NCBI GenBank assembly: GCA_002291845.1 | Contig: DBAU01000034.1 | Location: 1-64,000 of the forward strand | Direction of reading: 5' to 3' | Length of the DNA: 64,000 nt | Source of the DNA: Alphaproteobacteria bacterium UBA1002 | GTDB taxonomy: Bacteria > Pseudomonadota > Alphaproteobacteria > Rickettsiales > UBA998 | Part shown: piece after piece, positions 34,753-42,694 of the stretch | Position numbering within the stretch: the stretch's first letter is position 1 | Layout of the letters: each line of letters opens with the position of its first letter | Notes under the pieces: generated by a model | What the model saw: the letters and a program-made list of their open reading frames with translations, nothing else | Database searches by the model: none | What the model was told of the DNA's origin: nothing | Made by a program: the position numbers and the translations under genes

Positions 34753-36267
34753 ATGAAATTCGATTTTTTGTCTAAACTCACTGTTGATGTCGCACCGAAA
34801 GGCTTGAAAACGCCGACTGGTATTGCCTGCATTCTGAATGAGAAAAAAAAGCTCACCGGCGCTGCGGCGTCACTGGATAAGGCCACGGGTGGACAGCTCT
34901 CGCGCGCCATCGCACAGGCGGGATTCACAGGGAAAGCAGGGCAGGTGGTTTCTTTTCTTGCTCCGACAGGTGCCGCGTATGATTTTGTGCTGGTGGGTGC
35001 GATCGGCAAAGACAAGGATGCCACCTACACGACATTCGAGAATCTGGGCGGTCTCCTGGTGAAAGAGGCACATCGCCTTGGGCTTGGCGGCTTGGTCATC
35101 AGCGCAGAGGTGGCGGGTGTGAAAATTACGCCTGCGGAGGCAGCGGCCCGCGTACTTTTTGGAGCGCGTCTGCGCTCCTACCGTTTCGATAAATACCGCA
35201 CCACACAGAAGCCGGAGGAGAAGCCGTCGCTCGAGTTTATCTGCGTTGCTGGCGTCGATGTGAAGGCAGCGAAGAAAGCGTACGCACCCCTCGAAGCGTT
35301 GGCTGAAGGTATCTGTCTAACGCGTGATCTTGTCACCGAGCCGGCGAATGTGATGTATCCAGAAGCCATGGCTGCTGTCTGTAAAACACTGACCCAGTAT
35401 GGCCTCAAAGTAGAGGTGATGGGCGAGGAACAGATGCGCAAACTCGGCATGGGCTCTCTGCTCGGCGTGGGTCAGGGCTCGGTGCGTGAATCACAGATGG
35501 TCGTGTTGCGTTGGGATGGTGCGGATAAAAAAGAGGCGCCCGTTGCTTTCATCGGTAAAGGCGTCTGCTTCGATACGGGCGGCATCTCCATCAAGCCGGC
35601 CAAAGGCATGGAAGAAATGAAATGGGACATGGGCGGCGCAGGCACCGTGATTGGCCTGATGAAAGCGCTGGCCCTGCGGAAGGCAAAGGTCAATGCCATC
35701 GGCGCGGTAGGCCTGGTCGAAAACATGCCCGATGGCAATGCCCAGCGTCCAGGGGACATCGTCACGTCGATGTCCGGCCAGACGATTGAAGTCCTCAATA
35801 CCGATGCCGAAGGCCGTTTGGTGCTCGCCGATGTGCTCTGGTATGTACAGGATAAATACAAGCCGCAATTTATGGTCGATCTCGCCACCCTGACCGGCGC
35901 AATTATCATTTCGCTGGGTCATGAGCGGGCTGGTTTATTTTCAAATGATGATAAATTGGCGGATCGTCTCTTTGCTGCCGGAGAAGAAACGGGCGAGCGC
36001 CTGTGGCGGTTGCCGCTGGGGGATGAATATGACCGGCAGATCAACTCTGATGTTGCAGACATGCAGAATATCGGCGCCGATCGCGAAGCCGGAAGCATCA
36101 CGGCAGCCCAGTTCCTGCAGCGTTTTGTCAATGGCCTGCCGTGGGCACATCTTGATATCGCCGGTACGGCATGGAGCAAGAAGGATGCCCCGATCTGCCC
36201 GAAAGGCGCGACTGCTTTCGGCATCCGCCTGCTAAATCGCTTTGTTGAATTACATTACGAAAAATAA
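34753..36267 (+). CDS. pepA: Leucyl aminopeptidase (cytosol aminopeptidase, M17)
   Basis: 504 residues. A hexameric di-metal peptidase that removes N-terminal residues from peptides; in E. coli it also binds DNA. The M17 signature NTDAEGRL (349-356) and the metal site around GVCFDTGGISIKPAKGMEEMKWDMGGAG are intact. The start at 34753 follows GAAGGAT. In most proteobacteria holC follows directly; here an RTX gene and its leader lie between. Confidence 0.96.
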   Translation: MKFDFLSKLTVDVAPKGLKTPTGIACILNEKKKLTGAAASLDKATGGQLSRAIAQAGFTGKAGQVVSFLAPTGAAYDFVLVGAIGKDKDATYTTFENLGGLLVKEAHRLGLGGLVISAEVAGVKITPAEAAARVLFGARLRSYRFDKYRTTQKPEEKPSLEFICVAGVDVKAAKKAYAPLEALAEGICLTRDLVTEPANVMYPEAMAAVCKTLTQYGLKVEVMGEEQMRKLGMGSLLGVGQGSVRESQMVVLRWDGADKKEAPVAFIGKGVCFDTGGISIKPAKGMEEMKWDMGGAGTVIGLMKALALRKAKVNAIGAVGLVENMPDGNAQRPGDIVTSMSGQTIEVLNTDAEGRLVLADVLWYVQDKYKPQFMVDLATLTGAIIISLGHERAGLFSNDDKLADRLFAAGEETGERLWRLPLGDEYDRQINSDVADMQNIGADREAGSITAAQFLQRFVNGLPWAHLDIAGTAWSKKDAPICPKGATAFGIRLLNRFVELHYEK

Positions 36268-36290
36268 TTCCCGTTATTTTTTCTAGATCT

Positions 36291-36400
36291 TCCTCGTTAG
36301 GTGACGAAAAACCAAAGAAAACATAGCCTTAATAATTTGGTTAAAATTTTAATTGAAATTACCAATTATTAAGGTTATGTTACAAATCACTAACGAGGGA
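36291..36400 (+). promoter_or_regulatory. Long two-part stem-loop in the leader of the second RTX gene, overlapping its ribosome binding site
   Basis: The inner helix pairs 36320-36341 with 36361-36381: 21 base pairs with a single bulged T and one G-T wobble, closed by a 19-base A/T loop. The outer helix pairs 36292-36300 with 36390-36398 (9 bp, no mismatch), followed inward by TGA/TCA. The right arm of the outer helix contains the Shine-Dalgarno sequence of the RTX gene (GAGGGA, 36395-36400), seven bases before its ATG. If transcribed as a whole, the structure would hide the ribosome binding site. It could also be a small non-autonomous inserted element; no target duplication is clear. Confidence 0.7.
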
Positions 36401-36407
36401 GTATTTT

Positions 36408-37763
36408 ATGACTACGAACAACAATAATAACAATGTAGTTGCAAATAATCGTGCCGTTGTTGCGGGAACCGACCGTGATGATGTGCTGGTCGTACGCGGA
36501 GCGCTTCCAACCATTCTGCGGGGAAATGGTGGCAATGACCGCTTATCAATTGATTCGAATCAGGGTGGTCGTCATATTTTAGATGGGGGTGCCGGCAATG
36601 ACATTCTGCTCGCGCTGCAAGGTGTGGGGCATCGGTTGTTGGGTGGCGAGGGAAATGATCTATTTCATTTGAATGGCCGGCGACACACCGCCCTGGGCGA
36701 TGCAGGGAATGATCGCTTTTTTGTCTCCGGGGCCGGACACACCGTCGATGGCGGCGCAGGCAATGACTCGGTAACTGTCAATGGTTTAAATCACTCAATT
36801 CAAACCGGTGACGGTAACGACCATGTGGAGGCTAACGGCAGATTGGTAGATAGCCTGGTTTGGTTGGGTAATGGAAACGACCGTGTCAACATCGGTGGTT
36901 CGATCGCAAACTCTATGATTGCCACCGAATTTGGTAACGATAGCATCTCCATTCGTTCGGCGACAAATTCGCAGATCTTGGCGGGCAGTGGTAACGATGA
37001 GCTTAACGTAAGTACGTCTTTTGGATCAAATATAAGTGGGGGTGAGGGACATGACGTAATTAACGTTGCCGAGGCCTCTTACTCCACGATTGTGGGAGAT
37101 GACGGGAATGACCGTATCACGGTGAGATCATTAGGGTCTGAATCGTTTCCGGAAGATCCGCTTTCAAGAAGTAAGGTTGATGGTGGAAAAGGGGATGATC
37201 TGATTAATGTCCGTTTGGCTGACGATTTTGATGCTGGCATTTTAGAGGTTCAGGGCGGCAGCGGAAGTGATCAGATTTATGTCCATGCTGGGGCTGCAGA
37301 TGGTGGTCTTGTCTTCGTTTATGGTGGTGAAGGGAACGACAGGATCTTCGTGGATTCAGGTCTGCCGGATGATACTGTGGCCTCAGGCCCTGGCTGGTTT
37401 CCAAACCATCGGTTTGTTATCGATGGCGGAGCTGGCGATGATTATATCTCCGGTGGGGGTGGTTCAGAGCTTTACCTGGTACAAGGGAATGACCGCATTT
37501 GGTCGGGCGCGGGAAACGATAGCTTCGTGTTTTTTGATCTCGATAGTTCACGTTTTTCTAGATCGCTCGTGAAGATTGAGGACTTCAGTGTTGAGAATGA
37601 TCGCATAGATATCTCACTGCTTGGGGATCTTCAGCGCGCCGAAGTGATTCATGCGGGGGAGGACTCTGCGCTCCTGTTCCAGACCCAAAATCATACACTG
37701 ACAATTTATCTAAATGATACGCAGGTTGATAATATTCAAGATCTGAATATTTACTACGGCTAA
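36408..37763 (+). CDS. RTX calcium-binding repeat protein (second, 451 residues)
   Basis: The protein begins with an asparagine tract (MTTNNNNNN) and then is almost wholly built of glycine-aspartate repeats such as GGAGNDIL, GEGNDLF, GDGNDHV and GSGNDEL, one about every 20-25 residues. It ends with a serralysin-like segment (VKIEDFSVENDRIDIS) and a C-terminal domain with the tail NIYYG. There is no signal peptide, in line with type I secretion. Its composition is poorer in GC than its neighbours. It differs in layout from the giant RTX gene at 1-5488 and shows none of its modules. It sits between pepA and holC with its own structured leader and a strong terminator. Role unknown. Confidence 0.88.
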   Translation: MTTNNNNNNVVANNRAVVAGTDRDDVLVVRGALPTILRGNGGNDRLSIDSNQGGRHILDGGAGNDILLALQGVGHRLLGGEGNDLFHLNGRRHTALGDAGNDRFFVSGAGHTVDGGAGNDSVTVNGLNHSIQTGDGNDHVEANGRLVDSLVWLGNGNDRVNIGGSIANSMIATEFGNDSISIRSATNSQILAGSGNDELNVSTSFGSNISGGEGHDVINVAEASYSTIVGDDGNDRITVRSLGSESFPEDPLSRSKVDGGKGDDLINVRLADDFDAGILEVQGGSGSDQIYVHAGAADGGLVFVYGGEGNDRIFVDSGLPDDTVASGPGWFPNHRFVIDGGAGDDYISGGGGSELYLVQGNDRIWSGAGNDSFVFFDLDSSRFSRSLVKIEDFSVENDRIDISLLGDLQRAEVIHAGEDSALLFQTQNHTLTIYLNDTQVDNIQDLNIYYG

Positions 37764-37777
37764 TAAATCTCGCTAAG

Positions 37778-37815
37778 ATAAAGCCCACACGAGGTACCTC
37801 GTGTGGGCTTTATGC
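37778..37815 (+). terminator. Intrinsic terminator after the second RTX gene
   Basis: A perfect 36-base palindrome (arms 37778-37795 and 37796-37813, centre GGTACC), with only a short T-rich tail. It isolates the RTX gene from holC, which starts 24 bases later. Confidence 0.8.
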
Positions 37816-37836
37816 CTTTAAGTAACCACGACAAGG

Positions 37837-38295
37837 ATGAAAACGTTGACCGCTGTACGCTTTTATCACCTGCTTTCCCTGCCGCTGGAGAAGGCGCTGC
37901 CCAAGCTGATGGAAGCGGCGTATGCCAACGGCGTGAAAACGCTCATTCATGGGCGGGAGGATCAGGTGGAAGCGCTGGATCGCGCCATCTGGACGTTCCA
38001 TCCGGGAAAGTTCATCCCGCATGGCACGGAGCGTGATCCCTACCCGGATGAGCAGCCGATTCTGCTCTCCACCGGCTTTCATCCGCTCAATGACGCCACG
38101 CTGCTGGTGATGGTGGATGGAACCCTTTATGAGGCCCCGCATCCCTTTGCGCGGGTATTTGATGTGTTTGATGGCACGGATGATGAGGCGGTCGCCGCCG
38201 CCCGCCAGCGTTGGGCCGCCTACAAAGCCAAAGGCTGGACGCTCGAATATTTCCGCCAGCAGGAAGACGGGAGCTGGGTGCAGCAGGCCTCGTGA
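37837..38295 (+). CDS. holC: DNA polymerase III subunit chi
   Basis: 152 residues. The clamp-loader accessory subunit that binds SSB. VRFYHLLSLPLEKALPKLMEAAYANG, FIPHG and the QPILLS.GFHPLNDATLLVMVDG segment fit HolC. ATG 37837 is the longest start; however AAGGA lies right against it and is better placed for a TTG at 37846, which would give MTAVRFYHL, the usual N-terminus. Both are in frame. It ends 46 bases before ribD. Confidence 0.92.
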   Translation: MKTLTAVRFYHLLSLPLEKALPKLMEAAYANGVKTLIHGREDQVEALDRAIWTFHPGKFIPHGTERDPYPDEQPILLSTGFHPLNDATLLVMVDGTLYEAPHPFARVFDVFDGTDDEAVAAARQRWAAYKAKGWTLEYFRQQEDGSWVQQAS

Positions 38296-38341
38296 CCGCC
38301 TGAGAGTCTTCTTTACTGACCGGGCCCCGGGCACTAACACT

Positions 38342-39421
38342 ATGCCCATGAATGACGAATCTTACATGCGCATGGCGCTCTCATTGGCGCGGCGGGGGCT
38401 GGGCACGACGGCGCCCAATCCCAGCGTCGGCTGTGTGCTGGTGCAGGCGGGCCAGATCGTCGGGCGGGGCTGGACGCAAGCCGGTGGCCGCCCGCATGCT
38501 GAAGCGATGGCGCTGGCGCAGGCCGGTGTGTGCGCGCAAGGCGCCACCGCATATGTGACGCTGGAGCCCTGTGCCCATCACGGGGTGACGCCGCCCTGCG
38601 CGGAGGCGCTGGTCGCCGCTGGCATCCGCCGCTGCGTGATTGCCTGCAGCGATCCTGATTCGCGGGTGGCGGGCAAGGGCATCATGGCGCTGGCCGCCGC
38701 AGGCGTGGAAACGGTGACGCGCGTGTGCGAAAGCGAGGCCCGTGCGCTAAATGAAGGCTTTTTCTCGCGCCTGGAGCAGGCCCGCCCATGGGTCACGCTG
38801 AAGCTCGCCACCTCGCTGGAGGGCGGCATCGCCACGGCGCAGGGTGAATCGCAATGGATCACCGGGGAGGCGGCGCGCCGCCACGCCCAGATGCTACGCG
38901 CCCAGCATGACGCCATCCTCACCGGCATCGGCACCGTGCTGGCGGACGATCCGCAGCTCACCTGCCGGTTGCCGGGGCTAGAGGCGCGCTCGCCGGTGCG
39001 TGTTGTGCTCGACCGCCGCTTGCGTCTGCCTCTGGCGTCGCAGTTGGTGGCACGTGCGCGGGAGGTGCCGCTATGGATCTTTACCGAAGCGCCCGAGGCC
39101 GCCGCTGCCCCGCTGCAGGCCGCGGGAGCGGAGGTGGTTCAGATGAAGACAGTCACCCCGGCCGCCGTGGCCCATGTACTGGCTGAGCGGGGCATCACCC
39201 GGTTGTTGGTCGAGGCGGGGACGCAGGTGGCCACCGCATTTTATCAGTCCGGGCTGGTGGATGCGTGCTATTGGTACCGCGCCCCGGTGCTGCTCGGGGC
39301 CGGGGCGGTCATGGCGCTGCAGCCTTCCGGGTCGGCTCCCCTGGCGGAGTTGCCACGCTGGCGGCTGCTGCGCAGTGAAACCCTCGGCGCAGACCGGCTG
39401 GAAATCTACGCCCGTCCGTAA
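38342..39421 (+). CDS. ribD: Bifunctional riboflavin-specific deaminase/reductase
   Basis: 359 residues. It carries out the second and third steps of riboflavin synthesis: deamination of the pyrimidine then reduction of the ribosyl side chain. The N-terminal cytidine-deaminase-like domain has the zinc ligands in HAE (H52, catalytic E54) and PCAHHGVTPPC (C77, C86). The NADPH-dependent reductase domain covers about residues 145-359. No good Shine-Dalgarno site precedes the ATG; a second ATG is two codons on. Normally this gene leads straight into ribE; here an opposite-strand gene intervenes. Confidence 0.95.
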   Translation: MPMNDESYMRMALSLARRGLGTTAPNPSVGCVLVQAGQIVGRGWTQAGGRPHAEAMALAQAGVCAQGATAYVTLEPCAHHGVTPPCAEALVAAGIRRCVIACSDPDSRVAGKGIMALAAAGVETVTRVCESEARALNEGFFSRLEQARPWVTLKLATSLEGGIATAQGESQWITGEAARRHAQMLRAQHDAILTGIGTVLADDPQLTCRLPGLEARSPVRVVLDRRLRLPLASQLVARAREVPLWIFTEAPEAAAAPLQAAGAEVVQMKTVTPAAVAHVLAERGITRLLVEAGTQVATAFYQSGLVDACYWYRAPVLLGAGAVMALQPSGSAPLAELPRWRLLRSETLGADRLEIYARP

Positions 39422-39435
39422 ACTGCCCTGCTCAG

Positions 39436-39849
39436 TTAAGCAGCTATGGCGTTCTCTGTCTCTCTGCCTCTCGCGTCGGAAATCAGGTTGCAGACTGCCT
39501 GTAGTTTCTCCACATCAGCGAGGAGTTGCGAGTCGTCTCTCATGCTGTTCAGCCACGCTTTAGCCGGATTACCTGAGGTTACATGCTCCAGCCGCCCCAT
39601 CAGGCCATCCAGCGCCTGCACGTAATCTCTGCGCTGCCCGGTTCGGAGGTCCTGCTGCGTCATGATCCAGCGTTTAACAGCCTCCAGCGCATGCTGCCAG
39701 TCGTCGGTCGTCTGAAGTGTAGTAGACACGCCATTCTCAATGTCTTTCAGAGAATTATGAATATCCATGACAGCGACCCGAGCGGCCGAGACTCTTAGCC
39801 GTTTAGCTAGGGAAGTGTAGGGTTCGCAGTTTTTTTCGTGCGCGTTCAT
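39436..39849 (-). CDS. Hypothetical protein inserted antisense between ribD and ribE
   Basis: 137 residues, mainly helical, with no membrane segment or signal peptide. It is charged and rich in D, E, R and Q. I do not recognise a family. GAGA lies upstream of the ATG. The gene lies on the strand opposite the riboflavin genes, 14 bases after ribD, and looks less GC-rich than ribD or ribE. Its position is the clearest sign that it is a late arrival. It may be a real gene or a degenerating insert; the open frame of this length with a ribosome binding site favours a gene. Confidence 0.6.
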   Translation of the reverse strand: MNAHEKNCEPYTSLAKRLRVSAARVAVMDIHNSLKDIENGVSTTLQTTDDWQHALEAVKRWIMTQQDLRTGQRRDYVQALDGLMGRLEHVTSGNPAKAWLNSMRDDSQLLADVEKLQAVCNLISDARGRETENAIAA

Positions 39850-39918
39850 GGTATTCTCGTTAATAAAAGTTAATGCGGGCCCTCTTAGCGCGTTGCTGTT
39901 AAGAAATTATGACAATCG

Positions 39919-39946
39919 TTGCGATTTTCCGCAGTCTTGCTATAGA
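39919..39946 (+). promoter_or_regulatory. Promoter candidate directly in front of ribE
   Basis: TTGCGA at 39919-39924, 16 bases, then TATAGA at 39941-39946 preceded by TGC (extended -10). Transcription would begin at or next to the ribE ATG at 39953, and no Shine-Dalgarno site is visible, so the message may be leaderless. A new promoter makes sense because the antisense gene separates ribE from ribD. Confidence 0.45.
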
Positions 39947-39952
39947 GCAGCC

Positions 39953-40558
39953 ATGTTTACCGGCATTGTCACTGATCTCGGCACGCTGCTGCATCTCGAA
40001 GGCGGCGCGGAAAACCTGCGCCTGAGCATCGGCACATCCTATGATGAGCGCTCCATCGCGCTGGGCGCGTCCATCGCCTGCAACGGCATCTGCCTGACCG
40101 TGGTGGAAAAAGGCCAGTATGAGCATGGCACGTATTTTCAGGTGGATGCCTCGCCGCATACGCAGGCGGTGACCACCCTGGGACGCTGGCAGGTAGGGCA
40201 GCCCCTGAATCTGGAGCGTGCGCTGAAAATGGGCGATGAGCTGGGCGGCCATCTGGTGACCGGCCATGTGGACGGGCTGGCCAGCGTGATGTCGGTGAAG
40301 CAGGCGGGCGACTCGGTGGCTTATGTGTTGGAAGCCCCGGCGGCGCTCTCCCCGTTTATTGCGCCCAAGGGGTCGGTAACGCTGGATGGTGTCTCGCTCA
40401 CCGTGACGGATGTGAAGGGCACCTTCTTCGGCATCACCATCATCCCGCATACGCTGAGCGTCACCACCTGGCAGTCCGTGCGCGAGGGGGATGTGATGAA
40501 CCTCGAGATTGACCTCATCGCACGCTATGTGAAGCGCATGCTGGACGCACGGAGCTGA
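39953..40558 (+). CDS. ribE: Riboflavin synthase (alpha subunit)
   Basis: 201 residues. It dismutates two molecules of dimethylribityl-lumazine to riboflavin and the pyrimidine precursor. The two tandem lumazine-binding repeats begin MFTGIVTDLG and near GHLVTGHVDG; SIACNGICLTVV and VTLDGVSLTV are the matching motif pairs. The start at 39953 is set by the invariant MFTGIV. It is followed by ribB after one base. Confidence 0.96.
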   Translation: MFTGIVTDLGTLLHLEGGAENLRLSIGTSYDERSIALGASIACNGICLTVVEKGQYEHGTYFQVDASPHTQAVTTLGRWQVGQPLNLERALKMGDELGGHLVTGHVDGLASVMSVKQAGDSVAYVLEAPAALSPFIAPKGSVTLDGVSLTVTDVKGTFFGITIIPHTLSVTTWQSVREGDVMNLEIDLIARYVKRMLDARS

Positions 40559-40559
40559 T

Positions 40560-41669
40560 ATGAGCCGTCATCCTGAACTGGCCACCATCCCCGAGATCAT
40601 CGAAGACGCCCGCGCCGGACGGATGTTTATTCTGGTCGATGACGAAGACCGCGAGAACGAGGGCGACCTGGTGATTCCGGCGGAGAAGGCCGATGCGGAC
40701 GCGATCAATTTTATGGCCAAGCATGGGCGCGGGCTAATCTGTCTTTCCATGACGGAGACGCGGGTGCGCCAGCTGAATCTGCCGCTGATGAGCCGCCATA
40801 ATGCCTCACGCCACCAGACGGCGTTCACCGTTTCCATCGAGGCGCGCGAGGGCGTCACCACCGGCATTTCCGCCGCTGACCGGGCGCAGACTATCCGTGT
40901 GGCCATCGATCCTGCCAAAGGCGCGGCCGATATCGCCTCACCCGGCCATGTGTTCCCGTTGGTGGCGCGCGATGGCGGCGTGCTGGTGCGCGCCGGGCAT
41001 ACCGAAGCGGCGGTGGATATCGCCACGCTGGCCGGGCTGAACCCGGCGGGGGTGATTTGTGAAATCATGAATGACGATGGCAGCATGGCCCGCCTGCCGG
41101 ACTTGCTGATTTTCGCCAAGCAGCACGGGCTGAAGATTGCCACCATCGCGGACCTCATCGCCTATCGTCGCCGTTCGGAAAAACTGGTCGAGCAAGTGCT
41201 GGCCATGCCGTTTGCCAGCAAGGAAGGCGGTGAATTTACGCTGATGCTCTACCGCGATGTCCTCTCCGGGGCGGAGCATGTGGTGCTGCAAAAAGGCCGC
41301 CTTGATGGAGACGCACCCTGCCTTGTGCGCATGCATTCCAGTGATTTCCTGACTGACATTCTGCAGGATGCCAGCAATCCCAAAGCAGGGGATTTGTTCC
41401 GCGCCATGCGGATGCTCGAGCGTGCCGGCAATGGGCTGGTGGTGATTCTGCGTAACCCGATGCCGGGGGCGCTTTCCAGCCAGCTCCTTGCCCGTCAGCG
41501 CGGGGAAGCAGCCACGATGGACCTGCGGGCATATGGCATCGGCGCCCAGATTCTGCTCGATCTCGGCGTGCGCGATATGGTACTCATCACCTCCAGCCCG
41601 CGTCCGGTGGTGGGGCTGGAAGGCTACGGCCTGAATATTGTTGGCCACCGCACCTTTGAAGATTCCTGA
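40560..41669 (+). CDS. ribB: 3,4-dihydroxy-2-butanone-4-phosphate synthase with a degenerate GTP cyclohydrolase II domain
   Basis: 369 residues. The N-terminal half (about 1-205) is an intact Rib[51 protein letters not shown] and GHTEAAVD. It makes the four-carbon unit for lumazine from ribulose 5-phosphate. The C-terminal half has the GCH2 fold but has lost the zinc ligands: where active enzymes read HSECLTGD..RCDCG this one reads [20 protein letters not shown], with no cysteine, and the YLRQEGRGIG segment is replaced. This RibBX-like form is known in alphaproteobacteria. A separate ribA must supply GTP cyclohydrolase II. The stop overlaps the ribH start (TGATG). Confidence 0.93.
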   Translation: MSRHPELATIPEIIEDARAGRMFILVDDEDRENEGDLVIPAEKADADAINFMAKHGRGLICLSMTETRVRQLNLPLMSRHNASRHQTAFTVSIEAREGVTTGISAADRAQTIRVAIDPAKGAADIASPGHVFPLVARDGGVLVRAGHTEAAVDIATLAGLNPAGVICEIMNDDGSMARLPDLLIFAKQHGLKIATIADLIAYRRRSEKLVEQVLAMPFASKEGGEFTLMLYRDVLSGAEHVVLQKGRLDGDAPCLVRMHSSDFLTDILQDASNPKAGDLFRAMRMLERAGNGLVVILRNPMPGALSSQLLARQRGEAATMDLRAYGIGAQILLDLGVRDMVLITSSPRPVVGLEGYGLNIVGHRTFEDS

Positions 41670-42106
41670 TGACCCGTCTTTTGTTTGTTGTCGCGCCGTT
41701 CTACCGTGACTATGCAGATGCGCTGATCGCCGGTGCCTCTGCCGTATGCGAGCGGCAAGGCGTTGCGTTCGATATCGTCGAGGTGCCCGGTGCGCTGGAG
41801 ATTCCGGGCGCCATCCGGCTCGCCATGGAGAGCGCGGCCTATGACGGGTATGTGGCGCTTGGCTGCGTCATTCGCGGGGAAACTTACCATTTCGAGGTGG
41901 TCTCTAATGAAAGCGCGCGCGGGCTGATGACGCTTACCACTGAGTTCGGGCTGGCCATCGGCAACGGCATCCTCACCTGCGAGAATGACGAGCAGGCCTG
42001 GGTGCGCGCGGATCCCCAGCAGAAAAATAAAGGCGGCGAGGCGGCGGAAGCCTGCCTGCGCATGGTGGCGCTCTTCCGCCGTTTCACGCAGGAGGATGCG
42101 GCATGA
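41669..42106 (+). CDS. ribH: 6,7-dimethyl-8-ribityllumazine synthase
   Basis: 145 residues. It condenses the pyrimidine and butanone phosphate to lumazine, the substrate of Rib[15 protein letters not shown] and [22 protein letters not shown] are the family signatures. The final stretch is short and usual. Translationally coupled to ribB by TGATG and to nusB by a four-base overlap. Confidence 0.96.
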   Translation: MTRLLFVVAPFYRDYADALIAGASAVCERQGVAFDIVEVPGALEIPGAIRLAMESAAYDGYVALGCVIRGETYHFEVVSNESARGLMTLTTEFGLAIGNGILTCENDEQAWVRADPQQKNKGGEAAEACLRMVALFRRFTQEDAA

Positions 42107-42573
42107 CAGCGCTCAATCCTTCGCTGCGCAAAAAAAGTGCCGCGCGCATGGCGGCGGTGCAGTGCCTGTATCAGCATGTGTATGCGCCGGAGTTGTCGCC
42201 CGATCAGCTGATTGTGGCCCGCATGGGCATCGAGGGCGAGGAAGAGGGCCTGCTCGAGGAGCTGGAGCCGCTTGATATCGCGCCGGATGGCAAGTTGTTA
42301 CGCGGCATCGTCAGCGGTGCGGTAGGCCAGCAGGTAGAGCTGGACCGCCGGCTGGAGGAGGTGCTCGGCACGCGCTGGAGCGGTCACCGCATGCCGGAGC
42401 TGATGCGCGCGCTGTTCCGCTGCGCCGCGTATGAATTCCTTTATCACCCGGAGCTGAAGCCCGGCATCATCCTCGATCAGTATGTGACCCTGGCCACCAG
42501 CTTCTTCGATGATAGCGAAGTCGGCTTCGTCAATGGGGCGCTGCAGGAAGTTGCGAAAAGCCTGCGTTCCTAA
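42103..42573 (+). CDS. nusB: Transcription antitermination protein NusB
   Basis: 156 residues, all helical. With NusE (S10) it binds boxA RNA and supports rRNA antitermination. The N-terminus [18 protein letters not shown] and the [52 protein letters not shown] tail match the family. It starts inside ribH, an arrangement kept across alphaproteobacteria. A repeat element separates it from thiL. Confidence 0.95.
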   Translation: MTALNPSLRKKSAARMAAVQCLYQHVYAPELSPDQLIVARMGIEGEEEGLLEELEPLDIAPDGKLLRGIVSGAVGQQVELDRRLEEVLGTRWSGHRMPELMRALFRCAAYEFLYHPELKPGIILDQYVTLATSFFDDSEVGFVNGALQEVAKSLRS

Positions 42574-42584
42574 AGAATGTTGCT

Positions 42585-42616
42585 CGTCATTGCGAGCGCA
42601 AGCGAAGCGGGCAATG
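42585..42616. repeat. Dispersed palindromic repeat (copy 3, half element) after nusB
   Basis: This reads CGTCATTGCGAGCG, then CAAGCGAAGC and CAATGG, the left arm of the family seen at 22501 and 24668. The opposite arm is not recognisable; the following 70 bases have a partial remnant (CGCACCCGCTTGCG). It separates nusB and thiL, usually adjacent. Confidence 0.6.
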
Positions 42617-42694
42617 GGTTGTTGTGGTCGAAGAGGCTTGTCCTTCCTTCGCACCCGCTTGCGTGCAGAGGCGGGGGACGTGTAGGGTGGGGCG

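Noticed and set aside
39850..39952. A possible FMN riboswitch before ribE
   Set aside because: The gap is about 100 bases and lacks the conserved AGGGC-type and GGTG motifs; only a promoter-like sequence is seen.
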